Part shown: piece after piece, positions 1 through 8,553 of the stretch
Layout: every line of letters starts with the position of its first letter
How positions within the stretch are numbered: position 1 is the first letter of the stretch
Source: Steroidobacter sp.
Lineage (GTDB): Bacteria; Pseudomonadota; Gammaproteobacteria; Steroidobacterales; Steroidobacteraceae
DNA length: 33,599 bases
Direction of reading: 5' to 3'
NCBI RefSeq assembly: GCF_016790065.1
Contig: NZ_JAEUPY010000426.1
Span: 1-33,599, forward strand
Program-made: the position numbers and the translations under genes
The notes under the pieces: model-generated
The model's input: only the letters and a program-made list of their open reading frames with translations
Database searches by the model: none
Told to the model about the DNA's origin: nothing

Positions 1-1
1 A

Positions 2-1123
2 GCACTGCGTGGCGAGCGGAGCTTGCCCGGCGGCGTGTCCGTCGACTCGGGCGCGAAGCAGAGAGCACAGCGGAGTATCGAGTTGCTAGCGCGGCAGCTC
101 GAGCATTCTGTCAGCAACCGATCTATGCAGCGAGACGACAAGACGTTGGGCAATTTCGACGTCGGCCGCTTGCTGGCGCTAGCCTATCCCGACCGCATCG
201 CTCAATCGCGCGGCAGCGGCGGGCGATATTTGCTTTCCAACGGTCGCGGCGCTCAGTTGCCGCCGGCACAAAGCCTGGCGCAGGCTGAATTCCTGGTGGT
301 CGCCGATCTCGACGCCGGCGATCGCGAAGCTCTCATTCGCCTGGCCGCGCCTTTGAGTCGCGAGTTACTCGAAGCCGACTTCGCCGCCCACATCGAACAT
401 CGCGAACGTTTCGAATGGGATTCCCGCGAGCAAAGCGTCGTCGCTCGCGACGAGCGCTGGCTCGGCGCATTGAAACTCTACGAACGACGCATCGACAAAC
501 CCGATCCCAGCCGCATGCTCGACGCGATGCTCGCCGGCGTCCGTGAATTGGGTTTGTCCGCCCTGCCTTGGACCAAACCGGCGCGTGCGCTACAAACTCG
601 TTTGATCTTCGCCAAGCATCACGACGAACGCGGCTCGTGGCCCGACGTGAGCGATGCAGCGCTGCTAGAACATCTCGATGAATGGTTGGCACCGTGGCTC
701 AACGACATGAGCCGCCGCGATCATCTATCGCGACTCGACCTGCACGGCATTCTCACATCGCTACTCGATTGGAACGCACAACAGCGCCTCGAAGCATTCG
801 CCCCAACGCATCTCGAAGTGCCCAGCGGTTCACGCATTCCCATCGACTACACCGACGACGCACCAACTGTTGCGGTTCGTCTGCAGGAAGTTTTCGGGAT
901 GCACGAAACGCCGACAGTGGCAGAAGGGCGTGTGCCCTTGACCCTGCAATTACTCTCGCCCGCCCACCGCCCTGTTCAGGTCACCCGAGACCTGGTGAGT
1001 TTTTGGGCGCGCGGCTACCTGGACGTGAAGAAAGAGCTAAAGGGCCGGTATCCCAAGCATTACTGGCCGGATGACCCGCTGACCGCCCAAGCCACTGCCC
1101 GAGCCAAACCCCGGCCCCGCTAA
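2..1123 (+). CDS. hrpB: ATP-dependent RNA helicase HrpB, C-terminal part (5' truncated by window edge)
   Basis: The reading frame is open from base 2, so the gene begins upstream of the window and about 373 C-terminal residues are visible. HrpB is a DEAH-box (superfamily 2) helicase thought to act on RNA; the helicase motifs lie in the missing part. What is seen is the HrpB-specific C-terminal region, with the closing signature PLTLQLLSPAHRPVQVTRDL, then FWARGYLDVKKELKGRYPKH and YWPDDPL. These match the end of proteobacterial HrpB as I know the family. The tail after WPDDP is short and Arg-rich, as usual. The gene ends 35 bases before the next start on the same strand. Identification is firm; only the 5' part is unknown. 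Confidence 0.93.
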   Translation, partial: ALRGERSLPGGVSVDSGAKQRAQRSIELLARQLEHSVSNRSMQRDDKTLGNFDVGRLLALAYPDRIAQSRGSGGRYLLSNGRGAQLPPAQSLAQAEFLVVADLDAGDREALIRLAAPLSRELLEADFAAHIEHRERFEWDSREQSVVARDERWLGALKLYERRIDKPDPSRMLDAMLAGVRELGLSALPWTKPARALQTRLIFAKHHDERGSWPDVSDAALLEHLDEWLAPWLNDMSRRDHLSRLDLHGILTSLLDWNAQQRLEAFAPTHLEVPSGSRIPIDYTDDAPTVAVRLQEVFGMHETPTVAEGRVPLTLQLLSPAHRPVQVTRDLVSFWARGYLDVKKELKGRYPKHYWPDDPLTAQATARAKPRPR

Positions 1124-1158
1124 GGTAGAATCGGGCCATCGCCCAGCAGGAGCCTCGC

Positions 1159-1959
1159 ATGATCCCCAAAACGTTATCGCTCTTGATCCTGGGCCTGAGT
1201 GTGGGCATGAGTACGGCTCACGCCGGCACCAAGCTGGAAACGGTGAATCGCGATCTGTCCGGCGGCCGCACCACCACCATCAACACCTGGGCCCAGGCCG
1301 GCATGATCCGCGTCGAGACCGCACCCAACGACTCGACCATGATTTTCAAGGACGACACCATCTACGCCATCAGCCACAAGGAAAAGAGCTACATGGCCAT
1401 GGACCGCGCGTCCATGAAGAAGATGGCCGAGACGCTCAATCCAGCGCTGCAAATGCTCCAGGAACGCATGAAGACCATGACTCCGGAACAGCGCGCACAA
1501 ATGGAAAAAATGCTCGGCGGCAAATTGCCGAATGGTGTGGGCGGCGAGCCCGAGCCGCAGCAGGAAATCAAGCGCACCTCGCGCAATGACAAGATCAACG
1601 GTTACAGCTGTAGTTATGTCGAAGTGCGCGAAGCCGGCGTGCTCACCGACGAAATGTGCGTAGTGCCGGGCAACGGCCTGAAAGGCTCCGCCGAGTTGAT
1701 GGCCGCCGCCAAGAAAATGGCAGCAGTGATGCAAGACATGATGTCGAGCATGGACGCGCCCTGGTTGAAACAGATGGCACAGAAACAAATGCAAAACTTC
1801 GAAGCGCTCGGCGGCATTCCAGTGCTGAGCCGGCACTTCGTCGACGGCAAGCCGCAAAACGAAACCACCTTGACCGACATCAGCAGCGCACCGTTGGCCG
1901 CCACGCTGTTCGAAATTCCGGCGGGATATACCAAGAAAGACATCATGGCGCCGCGCTAA
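1159..1959 (+). CDS. Exported DUF4412-like protein
   Basis: A 266-residue protein with a clear Sec signal peptide (MIPKTLSLLILGLSVGMSTAHA, cleavage after about residue 22). An AGGAG ribosome site lies seven bases before the ATG. The mature part begins with a beta-rich segment (GGRTTTINTWAQAGMIRVE, then MIFKDDTIYAISHKEKSYMAMD), typical of DUF4412 proteins, whose function is unknown. It continues with a Met/Lys/Glu-rich helical middle (residues 85-125) and a C-terminal beta segment ending ATLFEIPAGY. Two cysteines (YSCSYVEV and EMCVVPG) could form a periplasmic disulfide. It probably acts in the periplasm or at the outer membrane. It lies between hrpB and the DUF4404 gene and may be co-transcribed with the latter. 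The DUF assignment comes from memory of the family pattern, not from a search. Confidence 0.8.
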   Translation: MIPKTLSLLILGLSVGMSTAHAGTKLETVNRDLSGGRTTTINTWAQAGMIRVETAPNDSTMIFKDDTIYAISHKEKSYMAMDRASMKKMAETLNPALQMLQERMKTMTPEQRAQMEKMLGGKLPNGVGGEPEPQQEIKRTSRNDKINGYSCSYVEVREAGVLTDEMCVVPGNGLKGSAELMAAAKKMAAVMQDMMSSMDAPWLKQMAQKQMQNFEALGGIPVLSRHFVDGKPQNETTLTDISSAPLAATLFEIPAGYTKKDIMAPR

Positions 1960-1992
1960 CATGCCGTTGCCGACGCTGATTGGAGCATCACT

Positions 1993-2259
1993 GTGAATCA
2001 AGATATCCAGCAACACATCCTCGCTCTGCACGCCAAGCTGGAGCGCCTCGATGGCGACTCGCTCGATCCTGGCACTCGCGACTCGTTGCTCGTGTTGCTC
2101 AACGACCTGACGCGCCTACTCGGCGCCCCGACCGCCGACGAGCATCAGCCGCTGACCGAACGCCTCGAAGAAGTAGCGGTGCGTTTCGAAGCCGAGCATC
2201 CGGCCGTCGGCACGGCCGTGCGTCAGTTGATCGATGCGCTGGCCAAAGCCGGCATCTGA
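1993..2259 (+). CDS. DUF4404 family protein
   Basis: An 88-residue soluble, acidic, almost wholly helical protein with no signal peptide or membrane segment. The GTG start is supported by a TTGGAG ribosome site seven bases upstream. The pattern of an N-terminal helix (QQHILALHAKLERLD), a middle helix (LLVLLNDLTRLLG) and a C-terminal LTERLEEVAVRFEAEHP followed by VRQLIDALAKAGI is that of the DUF4404 family, whose function is unknown. The stop codon is 11 bases before the HIT gene start, so the two are almost certainly co-transcribed. I assign no function. Confidence 0.8.
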   Translation: MNQDIQQHILALHAKLERLDGDSLDPGTRDSLLVLLNDLTRLLGAPTADEHQPLTERLEEVAVRFEAEHPAVGTAVRQLIDALAKAGI

Positions 2260-2270
2260 AGGAGCCCGCG

Positions 2271-2702
2271 ATGTACGACCAGAACAATGTGTTCGCCAAA
2301 ATCCTGCGCGGCGAAATTCCGTCGTTCAAGGTTTACGAAGATGCGCAAGTGCTGTCGTTCATGGACGCCATGCCGCAGTCCGAAGGCCACACGCTGGTGA
2401 TTCCGAAAGTCGAAGCTCGTAATTTTTTCGACATCGCACCCGCCGCGCTCGCCGATCTGATCAAGGCCACGCAGTACGTTGCCAAAGGTGTGCAGCAGGC
2501 ACTGAAGCCGGACGGCATGCGCATCATTCAATTCAACGAGTCGGCCGCCGGCCAGACGGTATTTCATATTCACTTTCACATCCTGCCTTGCTACGAAGGC
2601 GTGGAACTGCGTGGCCATACTCGCGATTGGGGCGACAAAGGCGTGCTCGCCGCACAGGCTGAAAAAATTCGCGCCGCGCTGGCTACGCTGCCGCCGCGGT
2701 AA
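2271..2702 (+). CDS. HIT family nucleotide hydrolase
   Basis: A 143-residue histidine-triad protein of the HINT branch, a cytoplasmic purine-nucleotide phosphoramidate or dinucleotide hydrolase. The catalytic triad is visible as HIHFH (His99, His101, His103), with His101 the expected nucleophile. The N-terminal half carries the usual FAKILRGEIPSFKVYED and the nucleotide-binding stretch MPQSEGHTLVIPK. The open frame extends upstream in the same phase. I chose the ATG at 2271 because AAGGAG lies directly before it, the protein then has normal HIT length, and the upstream extension overlaps the DUF4404 gene. It probably forms an operon with DUF4404 and possibly acs downstream (30 bases away). 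Confidence 0.93.
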   Translation: MYDQNNVFAKILRGEIPSFKVYEDAQVLSFMDAMPQSEGHTLVIPKVEARNFFDIAPAALADLIKATQYVAKGVQQALKPDGMRIIQFNESAAGQTVFHIHFHILPCYEGVELRGHTRDWGDKGVLAAQAEKIRAALATLPPR

Positions 2703-2732
2703 TAATTTCGGGCCCTCATTTCGATCAGCACC

Positions 2733-4757
2733 ATGAGTCAGAAGATCTATAAAGTTCCCGAAGACTTCGCCGCGCTCGCGCATCTGCGGCTGGCGGACTA
2801 TCAGCGCCTGTATCAAGAATCGGTGCGTGATCCGAACAGCTTCTGGTCCCGCATCGGCCGGCGGCTCGACTGGATCCAACCGTTCGCCAAGGTCAAGGAC
2901 ACCAGCTTCGACGAGCACGATTTCCGGATCCGCTGGTACTACGACGGCAAGCTCAATGTCGCCGCCAACTGTCTGGATCGGCATCTGATCAAGCGTGGCG
3001 ACAAGACCGCCATCATTTGGGAAGGCGACGATCCCAAGCTGTCCGAGCGCATCACTTATCGTCAGTTGTATGAGCGCGTCTGTCAGTGCGCCAATGCACT
3101 GAAGTCGCTGGGCGTGAAAAAAGGCGATCGGGTCACCATTTATTTGCCGATGATTCCCGAAGCCACCGTCGCGATGTTGGCGTGCGCACGCATCGGCGCG
3201 GTTCATTCGGTGGTGTTCGGCGGCTTCTCTGCCGACTCGCTGGCCGGCCGCATTGCCGACTGCGGCTCCACCGTCGTCATCACCGCGGATGAAGGCATTC
3301 GCGGCGGCAAGCGCGTGTCGCTGAAGACCAATGTCGATCTCGCGTTGACCATGCCGAACACCGACTGCGTCAAGAACGTGCTGGTCGTACGACGCACGGG
3401 CATTCGCGTACCCATGTACGGCGCTCGTGATCTTTGGTTCGACGACGTGGTGAATTCGCAGCCCAAGGAATGTGCGCCCGAAGTCATGGACGCGGAAGAT
3501 CCGTTGTTCATTCTTTATACGTCGGGCTCCACCGGCAAACCCAAAGGCGTGCTGCACACTAGCGGCGGCTATTTGGTGTACGCGTCGATGACCCACGAGT
3601 TGGTGTTCGATCTGCGTGAGGACGACGTCTTCTGGTGTACTGCCGATGTGGGTTGGGTCACCGGCCACAGCTACGTGGTGTATGGCCCGCTCGCCAACGG
3701 CGCGACCACGGTGATGTTCGAAGGCGTGCCGAATTATCCGGACAGCGGACGTTTCTGGCAGGCCGTCGACAAGCACAAAGTCACATTGTTCTACACCGCG
3801 CCTACGGCCATTCGTGCGTTGATGCGCGAAGGCGAAGAGCCGGTGAAGGAATGGTCGCGCAGCTCGTTACGGCTGCTCGGCACGGTGGGTGAGCCGATCA
3901 ATCCGGAAGCGTGGGAGTGGTATCACCGCGTGGTCGGCGATGGCCGCTGCCCGGTCGTCGATACCTGGTGGCAAACCGAGACCGGCGGCATTCTGATTTC
4001 ACCGCTGCCCGGCGCCATCGATCAAAAGCCAGGCTCCGCGACATTGCCGTTCTTCGGTGTGAAGCCTGCCATCGTCGACAACGAGGGCAACACGCTGGAA
4101 GGCGCGTGCGAAGGCAATTTGATTCTTAGCGACAGCTGGCCCGGGCAGATGCGCACCGTGTTCGGCGATCATCAACGGTTCATCGAAACGTACTTCAAGA
4201 CTTTCCCGGGTCGCTACTTCACTGGCGATGGCGCACGTCGCGACGAGGATGGTTATTACTGGATCACGGGCCGCGTCGATGACGTGTTGAACGTGGCCGG
4301 CCATCGGCTCGGCACTGCTGAAATCGAGAGCGCGATGGTCGCGCACGCCAGCGTTGCGGAAGCGGCTGCGGTCGGCTACCCGCACGACATCAAAGGCCAG
4401 GGCATTTATGTCTATGTGACTTTGATTGCCGGAGCCGAGCCGAGCGAAGCGTTACGAGCGGAGTTACGAGATTTTGTTCGTAAGGAAATCAGCCCGATTG
4501 CCACGCCTGATTTGATTCAATGGGCGCCCGGGTTGCCCAAGACCCGCTCGGGCAAAATCATGCGCCGAATCTTGAGAAAGATTGCTGCCAACGAGCACGA
4601 TCAATTAGGTGACATTTCGACGCTGGCCGATCCCAGCGTGGTCGAGAACCTGGTGCGCGAACGCATGAATCGGCCGGCAGCCGAGATCGCCGCCGCTCAG
4701 CAAGCCGCTGCGCCGGCGAAAGCGCCGTCCAAGCGAAAGAAAAAGAAAGCCGAATGA
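2733..4757 (+). CDS. acsA: Acetyl-CoA synthetase (acetate--CoA ligase, AMP-forming)
   Basis: A 674-residue ANL-superfamily enzyme that converts acetate, ATP and CoA to acetyl-CoA via acetyl-AMP in the cytoplasm, allowing growth on or scavenging of acetate. Visible motifs are the ATP-binding loop [14 protein letters not shown], the substrate and adenylate motif [11 protein letters not shown] (the tryptophan is typical of acetate-specific enzymes), the hinge region [21 protein letters not shown], and the C-terminal lysine motif [11 protein letters not shown]. Lys608 of that motif is the residue usually controlled by acetylation. The family is normally about 650 residues. Here there is an extra Ala/Pro/Lys tail ending KRKKKKAE. 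No strong ribosome site is visible before the ATG. The stop is only four bases from the stop of the convergent NlpC gene. Confidence 0.96.
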   Translation: MSQKIYKVPEDFAALAHLRLADYQRLYQESVRDPNSFWSRIGRRLDWIQPFAKVKDTSFDEHDFRIRWYYDGKLNVAANCLDRHLIKRGDKTAIIWEGDDPKLSERITYRQLYERVCQCANALKSLGVKKGDRVTIYLPMIPEATVAMLACARIGAVHSVVFGGFSADSLAGRIADCGSTVVITADEGIRGGKRVSLKTNVDLALTMPNTDCVKNVLVVRRTGIRVPMYGARDLWFDDVVNSQPKECAPEVMDAEDPLFILYTSGSTGKPKGVLHTSGGYLVYASMTHELVFDLREDDVFWCTADVGWVTGHSYVVYGPLANGATTVMFEGVPNYPDSGRFWQAVDKHKVTLFYTAPTAIRALMREGEEPVKEWSRSSLRLLGTVGEPINPEAWEWYHRVVGDGRCPVVDTWWQTETGGILISPLPGAIDQKPGSATLPFFGVKPAIVDNEGNTLEGACEGNLILSDSWPGQMRTVFGDHQRFIETYFKTFPGRYFTGDGARRDEDGYYWITGRVDDVLNVAGHRLGTAEIESAMVAHASVAEAAAVGYPHDIKGQGIYVYVTLIAGAEPSEALRAELRDFVRKEISPIATPDLIQWAPGLPKTRSGKIMRRILRKIAANEHDQLGDISTLADPSVVENLVRERMNRPAAEIAAAQQAAAPAKAPSKRKKKKAE

Positions 4758-4761
4758 TCCG

Positions 4762-5253
4762 CTAGAACAACCGCCCAGCGCCGGCCAGGCGCGGGCGGTA
4801 GAAGTCATCGTCGAGCATGCGCAGCTCGACGGGGCGGCCGGTCTGTGGGGCGTGCACGAAGCGCCCTTCGCCGGTGTAGATCGCCACGTGCGAAATGCGC
4901 CCATTGATCCGAAAGAACAACAAGTCTCCCGGCTCGATCTGGCCCAACGCCACCGGGGTGGCCGCCGAGTACTGCTCGGCCGCGGTTCGCGGCACGAATA
5001 TTCCCAACTGATCGTGGATGAAACGCACCAACCCGCTGCAATCGAACGTGGTGGGTCCGTTGCCACCCCACTGATACGGCGCACCCAGTAGCGAAATGGC
5101 TCGGATGGCGACTTCATTGCCCACCGAAGTCGGCAGCGCCACCGGCGGGCGAATGATGGTGGAGGTTGGCGTCGAAGGCGTATAGGGCTGCGGCACAGAG
5201 CAACCCTGCAGAGTAAGGACGATCGCGGCCCAGAGAAGTAGTTTACGGTTCAT
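4762..5253 (-). CDS. NlpC/P60 family lipoprotein (murein hydrolase)
   Basis: A 163-residue cell-wall hydrolase of the NlpC/P60 type (Spr/NlpC-like), expected to cut peptide stems of peptidoglycan in the periplasm. The N-terminus has a lipoprotein signal ending LTLQGC (lipidated Cys18), then a Pro/Thr linker and the papain-like domain. That domain holds the catalytic Cys72 in FDCSGLVRF, His122 in GRISHVAIY and His134 in VHAPQTGR. The upstream GTG at 5286 would add 11 residues before the signal peptide. I prefer the ATG at 5253, which begins the signal sequence cleanly, although neither start has a strong ribosome site. It is convergent with acs and divergent from the M28 peptidase gene. Confidence 0.92.
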   Translation of the reverse strand: MNRKLLLWAAIVLTLQGCSVPQPYTPSTPTSTIIRPPVALPTSVGNEVAIRAISLLGAPYQWGGNGPTTFDCSGLVRFIHDQLGIFVPRTAAEQYSAATPVALGQIEPGDLLFFRINGRISHVAIYTGEGRFVHAPQTGRPVELRMLDDDFYRPRLAGAGRLF

Positions 5254-5388
5254 GGTGACACCGTTGGCAGCATGCCGGAGCTTCACGCTAGATGCCAGGC
5301 ACTGAACCTCGGATGAACCCTCGTGACCTGCGAAACGACCTCGCCAATGGTACTGTTGCGCCCCTCGCTCCTTGCTCTTCAGGACATC

Positions 5389-7020
5389 ATGCGCGGATTG
5401 CTCAGCTCGTCGTTGCTGTTACTCGCTGCCGGAACGTTGCAGGCGGCGGAACGCGGCCCGTGGAGCGAGGTGCAATCCGACGTCATCCGTAGCCACGTTG
5501 AATTTCTTGCAGCCGATCTGCTGGAAGGCCGTGCCACCGCATCGCGCGGCTATGACATCGCAGCCGCCTACGTCGCCTCGCAGTTCCGGCAGGCTGGCCT
5601 GCAACCCGCTGGCGACGACAAGAGCTTTCTACAGAAAATCCCGCTGCTGGAAGCGACCCCGGTGCTCCCCGGCTCGTCCGCCGCATTGGTCCGCGGCGAC
5701 GACACATACAACTTCGAATACGGCACTCACTATTTGCCGAGCGCCGACTTTTCCTCAGCCAGTTCGACGCTCAGCGCGCCGCTGGTGTTTGCGGGCTTCG
5801 GCATCGACGCACCCGAGCTCGACTACAACGACTTCGAAACGGTCGACCTGAAAGGCCGCATCGCAGTGATCTTCAGCGGCGCGCCGGCCAAGTTCTCCAA
5901 TGAGAAGCGCGCTTACTACTCGTGGGAAGAACGCAAACTCTCGACGCTGGTGGAGCGCGGCGCCGTCGGCGTCATCACCATCGATTCGACCGCCGATATC
6001 AAGCGCACGCCTTGGGAACGTCGGGTCGCGATGAGCTGGATCCCACAGATGCGCTGGCTCGACGAAACCGGTGCGCCTCAGAACGCCTATCCCGCGCTGA
6101 AACTGCGTTTTCGTTTCAATCACGACGCCGCCACGCAGCTGTTCGAAAATGCCCCCAGCAACTTTGCCACTGCGCTCGCCACCTCGGAAGAAGGCACGCC
6201 GCAAGGCTTCGACATGCCAGGCATGCTGACGTTGTCGGCAACCACCGGCTTGCGCAGAACCGAGAGCGCCAACGTGGTGGGCTTGCTGCCCGGCTCGGAT
6301 CCGCAGTTGAAGAACGAATACATCGTCGTGACCGCGCATCTCGATCATCTGGGCCGCGGCACGGCGGTGAACGGCGACGCGGTTTACAACGGCGCACACG
6401 ACAATGCCGTCGGCATCGGCATCATGCTCGAGATCGCCCGCTCAATGTATGCATCGAATGCCAAGCCTCGGCGCTCAGTACTGTTCGTCGCGGTGACCGC
6501 GGAAGAGAAAGGTTTGCTGGGCTCGGATTTCTTCGCCGCTCAAGCACTGGCGCAAGAAAAGAAATTGGTGGCCAATATCAACGTCGACATGCCGCTGACG
6601 TTTGCTCCGGTGTTCGATTTCGTCGCGCTCGGCGCGCAGCACTCGACCTTAGGAACGGCCGCACGCCAGGCAGCATCAGCGCAAGGCTATCGACTCAGCG
6701 CCGACGCCGCACCCGAACAAGTTAGATTCATTCGTAGCGACCAGTTTTCGTTCATTCGTCGCGGCATTCCGGCGCTGGTGCTGGGCTCCGGTTATCAACC
6801 CCGTAACCCCAGCGACGATTTGGAAGAGATGCGCCGCGTGTTTCTTGCGACTCATTATCACCAGCCCAGCGACGATTTAACATTACCGATCGATTACCCC
6901 ACTGCGGCCGACCTGGCTCGCATCAATCTTCGTATCGTGCTGAACGCGGCCAACGCACCGAGCGCGCCCCGCTGGGCCACTGGCGATTTCTTTGCGGAGA
7001 AATTTTCCGCACGCAGGTAA
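5389..7020 (+). CDS. M28 family zinc peptidase with PA-type insert, exported
   Basis: A 543-residue secreted metallopeptidase of the M28 (aminopeptidase Y-like) family. The signal peptide MRGLLSSSLLLLAAGTLQAA starts at the ATG at 5389, where AGGA lies four bases upstream. The longer open frame (from 5323) puts 22 unlikely residues in front of it. A protease-associated insert follows (residues about 110-240, with LVFAGFGIDAPELDYNDFETVDLKGRIAVI). The catalytic domain then shows zinc ligands and active residues: HLDHLG (His317), GAHDNAVG (Asp338), TAEEKGLLGS (Glu372/Glu373), NINVDM (Asp400) and a late His in THYHQPSDD (489 or 491). All expected M28 residues are present, so it should be active. 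The substrate cannot be told from sequence. Confidence 0.93.
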   Translation: MRGLLSSSLLLLAAGTLQAAERGPWSEVQSDVIRSHVEFLAADLLEGRATASRGYDIAAAYVASQFRQAGLQPAGDDKSFLQKIPLLEATPVLPGSSAALVRGDDTYNFEYGTHYLPSADFSSASSTLSAPLVFAGFGIDAPELDYNDFETVDLKGRIAVIFSGAPAKFSNEKRAYYSWEERKLSTLVERGAVGVITIDSTADIKRTPWERRVAMSWIPQMRWLDETGAPQNAYPALKLRFRFNHDAATQLFENAPSNFATALATSEEGTPQGFDMPGMLTLSATTGLRRTESANVVGLLPGSDPQLKNEYIVVTAHLDHLGRGTAVNGDAVYNGAHDNAVGIGIMLEIARSMYASNAKPRRSVLFVAVTAEEKGLLGSDFFAAQALAQEKKLVANINVDMPLTFAPVFDFVALGAQHSTLGTAARQAASAQGYRLSADAAPEQVRFIRSDQFSFIRRGIPALVLGSGYQPRNPSDDLEEMRRVFLATHYHQPSDDLTLPIDYPTAADLARINLRIVLNAANAPSAPRWATGDFFAEKFSARR

Positions 7021-7056
7021 GATCCGCGCAACGCCGCTACCAAGGATGAACGCGCC

Positions 7057-7311
7057 ATGACGGATCTGGGTGCCATCAAGGCCATCGACGTCGCCGCCAG
7101 CGATCTGGCCGAATTGAAACAAAGCTTCGACGCCTGCGACAGCAATAGCGATGGCTGGATCCTGAATCAGGAATTCAGCGCGCTGCTCAAGAGCCTGGAT
7201 CAGGACTTGTCCGAAGATGAATGTTTGCTGGCCTTCGAACTCACCGACGCCGATGGCGACGGCTCGATCAGCTTCGAGGAGTTCATGGGTTGGTGGAACG
7301 ATATTCAATAG
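7057..7311 (+). CDS. Small EF-hand calcium-binding protein
   Basis: An 84-residue acidic protein with two canonical EF-hand loops. Loop 1 is Asp28-x-Asn30-x-Asp32-Gly33 with Glu39 at position 12. Loop 2 is Asp64-x-Asp66-x-Asp68-Gly69 with Glu75 at position 12. Both have all calcium ligands, and the paired arrangement resembles half a calmodulin. No signal peptide or membrane segment is seen, so it is probably cytoplasmic. AAGGA lies about ten bases before the ATG. It is 36 bases downstream of the M28 peptidase gene and may share its transcript. It could be a calcium buffer or sensor; no partner is evident. Confidence 0.9.
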   Translation: MTDLGAIKAIDVAASDLAELKQSFDACDSNSDGWILNQEFSALLKSLDQDLSEDECLLAFELTDADGDGSISFEEFMGWWNDIQ

Positions 7312-7359
7312 CGCAGTCGCGCAGCGACGGATTTAGTTAAAAACCACCGCCCACGATTG

Positions 7360-7375
7360 TGTGACAGGACTCACA
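7360..7375. promoter_or_regulatory. CRP/FNR-type palindromic operator (TGTGA-N6-TCACA)
   Basis: Bases 7360-7364 and 7371-7375 are exact inverted copies, TGTGA and TCACA, separated by six bases. This is the consensus half-site arrangement for cAMP receptor protein. The symmetry extends one base on each side (GTGTGA and TCACAC). It lies in the 205-bp gap between the EF-hand gene and the 80-codon gene at 7517, about 142 bases upstream of that start, which suits an activator site. Whether this organism has a Crp-like regulator is not shown in the window. Confidence 0.45.
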
Positions 7376-7516
7376 CGCCCGGTCGTCGCCACGCGTGACG
7401 TATTGCTCATTCTCCGCAAGAACTCGCCGCTTACTGCTTTCCCCTAGTCGAACATCAATAACCGCACCCCTAGGCTTGTCGCTGCTCGTGCCGATAGCGG
7501 TAGTCAAGGAGACATC

Positions 7517-7759
7517 ATGAGCAGCGAATTGAGCGAGTTGGTGCGCAACGAATTGCGTATCGGAGATCCGGTCCGACTCAAGGACAGCGACGTAGATTTA
7601 CGAGGCGACGTGTGGCAACTGCGCACCGGTCGCTACGTGGTCGTGCGTTGGCAGGACGAATGCCGCAGCACTCATTCGGAAACGGCCGTCGAGTACGACA
7701 GCTCCCGCAGCCGCGCCGAGTGGAGCCGCAACATCAGCCACGAAGATAGAGACCGCTAG
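7517..7759 (+). CDS. Hypothetical protein, 80 aa
   Basis: A short gene with a strong ribosome site (AAGGAGACATC directly before the ATG) and a hairpin terminator after it, so I take it as real. The product is hydrophilic and charged, with no signal peptide. The central part (ELRIGDPVRLKDSDVDLRGDVWQLRTGRYVVVRWQDE) reads like a small beta-barrel of the SH3/KOW kind, and the C-terminus is rich in Ser/Arg/Glu. I do not recognise the family. It stands alone behind the CRP-type palindrome at 7360-7375. Confidence 0.65.
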   Translation: MSSELSELVRNELRIGDPVRLKDSDVDLRGDVWQLRTGRYVVVRWQDECRSTHSETAVEYDSSRSRAEWSRNISHEDRDR

Positions 7760-7796
7760 GTCTCGACCCTGACCCATGAAGCAGGCTCCATAAAAG

Positions 7797-7821
7797 AAGG
7801 CCGCGCCGAGGCGCGGCCTTT
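7797..7821. terminator. Hairpin terminator, possibly bidirectional
   Basis: A perfect 10-bp stem (AAGGCCGCGC at 7797-7806, GCGCGGCCTT at 7811-7820) with a four-base loop. On the plus strand it follows the 80-codon gene by 38 bases and has a short T run. On the minus strand it is followed by CTTTTA and could also stop transcription coming from the two-component cluster. Confidence 0.7.
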
Positions 7822-8095
7822 GAAGTGCGCAGCCGTCAACATGGTGTCCGATGGGTTCTCAGCGGGTGCCCCCATCGTCCTGGGGAGGTCCATGTAACGA
7901 GTTGCGCAGGGTTCGATAAAAACTTCAGTCCTTCGACGATCCAGGCTCACAAACCAGGCTCACAAACCAAGATCAATGAGCCGGTGCATTGGAACCTGAA
8001 CGCCCCAACCGGTGCGCAGGATCCTGAGTATGTTCCGTGATTCAGTGATGAATTCGTTTCGGCCGTTACGGACAGACAGCGGACTGTCGCCTCGC
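7822..8095. other. Non-coding gap between terminator and receiver gene
   Basis: Together with the terminator this makes 336 bases without a convincing gene. The only open frames are short, have no ribosome site and give low-complexity products. It holds a small tandem duplication (7941-7966) and a weak 5-bp hairpin (GACAG/CTGTC, 8075-8088) just beyond the stop of the minus-strand receiver gene, which might act as a weak terminator. Nothing else is recognisable. Confidence 0.5.
7941..7966. repeat. 13-bp perfect tandem duplication
   Basis: The unit CCAGGCTCACAAA occurs twice head to tail, followed by a partial third copy (CCA). It lies in non-coding DNA and is probably a replication-slippage product; no function is suggested. 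Confidence 0.8.
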
Positions 8096-8476
8096 TCAAG
8101 CCGCATCGATCTGTAACAACACCTCGCGAACCTTGTGAAACTCCGAAGCCTTGTCGAAGAAATGATCCGCGCCACACTCGCGGCTCGCAATCCGGTAATC
8201 ATCTGATGGATGGTTGGTAACCACGATCACCGCCTCGGGTCGGCTGCGGCTGGTACGCAGTTGCTTCAACACCTGAAAGCCGCTGCCGCCTCGTAGCTGG
8301 ATGTCCAGAATCAGCACGCGCGGTTGCCACTGCCGCATGCCTTCCAGCGCGGCAGCAACCGCATCGGCGCTGCCTACTACCTTGGCGTTGGGAATGTCGC
8401 CGACGGCTTCGACCAGGCGTTCCATGACCGCGGGCGAATCCTCAACGATGTATATCGTCAGTTCGGATCCGGCCAT
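8096..8476 (-). CDS. Single-domain response regulator (receiver only)
   Basis: A 126-residue CheY-like receiver with no output domain. Visible residues are the acidic pair Glu12-Asp13 (YIVEDSP), phospho-acceptor Asp58 (VLILDIQL), Thr87 (VIVVTNHP) and Lys109 (FFDKASEF), so phosphorylation should be possible. The Glu-Asp form of the acidic pair is a tolerated variant. It is the last gene of the minus-strand signalling cluster, 77 bases after the LuxR-type regulator. It may compete for phosphate from, or report on, the same kinase. No strong ribosome site is visible. Confidence 0.9.
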   Translation of the reverse strand: MAGSELTIYIVEDSPAVMERLVEAVGDIPNAKVVGSADAVAAALEGMRQWQPRVLILDIQLRGGSGFQVLKQLRTSRSRPEAVIVVTNHPSDDYRIASRECGADHFFDKASEFHKVREVLLQIDAA

Positions 8477-8553
8477 GATATGGGCTCAGGCTCGATCACT
8501 GTCGCGAGGCGAGCAATCCGTCGGCTCATCCCCCGGCCTCCAGCTAGTGCGGC

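Noticed and set aside
1174-2031. A 285-codon minus-strand open frame
   Set aside because: It is antisense to the DUF4412 gene and gives a His/Gly-rich product with no family pattern.
2223-3776. A 517-codon open frame on the minus strand
   Set aside because: It is antisense to the HIT gene and acs, both with unmistakable domains. The product is a His/Arg/Val-rich shadow typical of GC-rich coding DNA.
7825-8040. A 71-codon open frame in the gap after the terminator
   Set aside because: No ribosome site; the product spans the 13-bp tandem duplication and shows no recognisable pattern.
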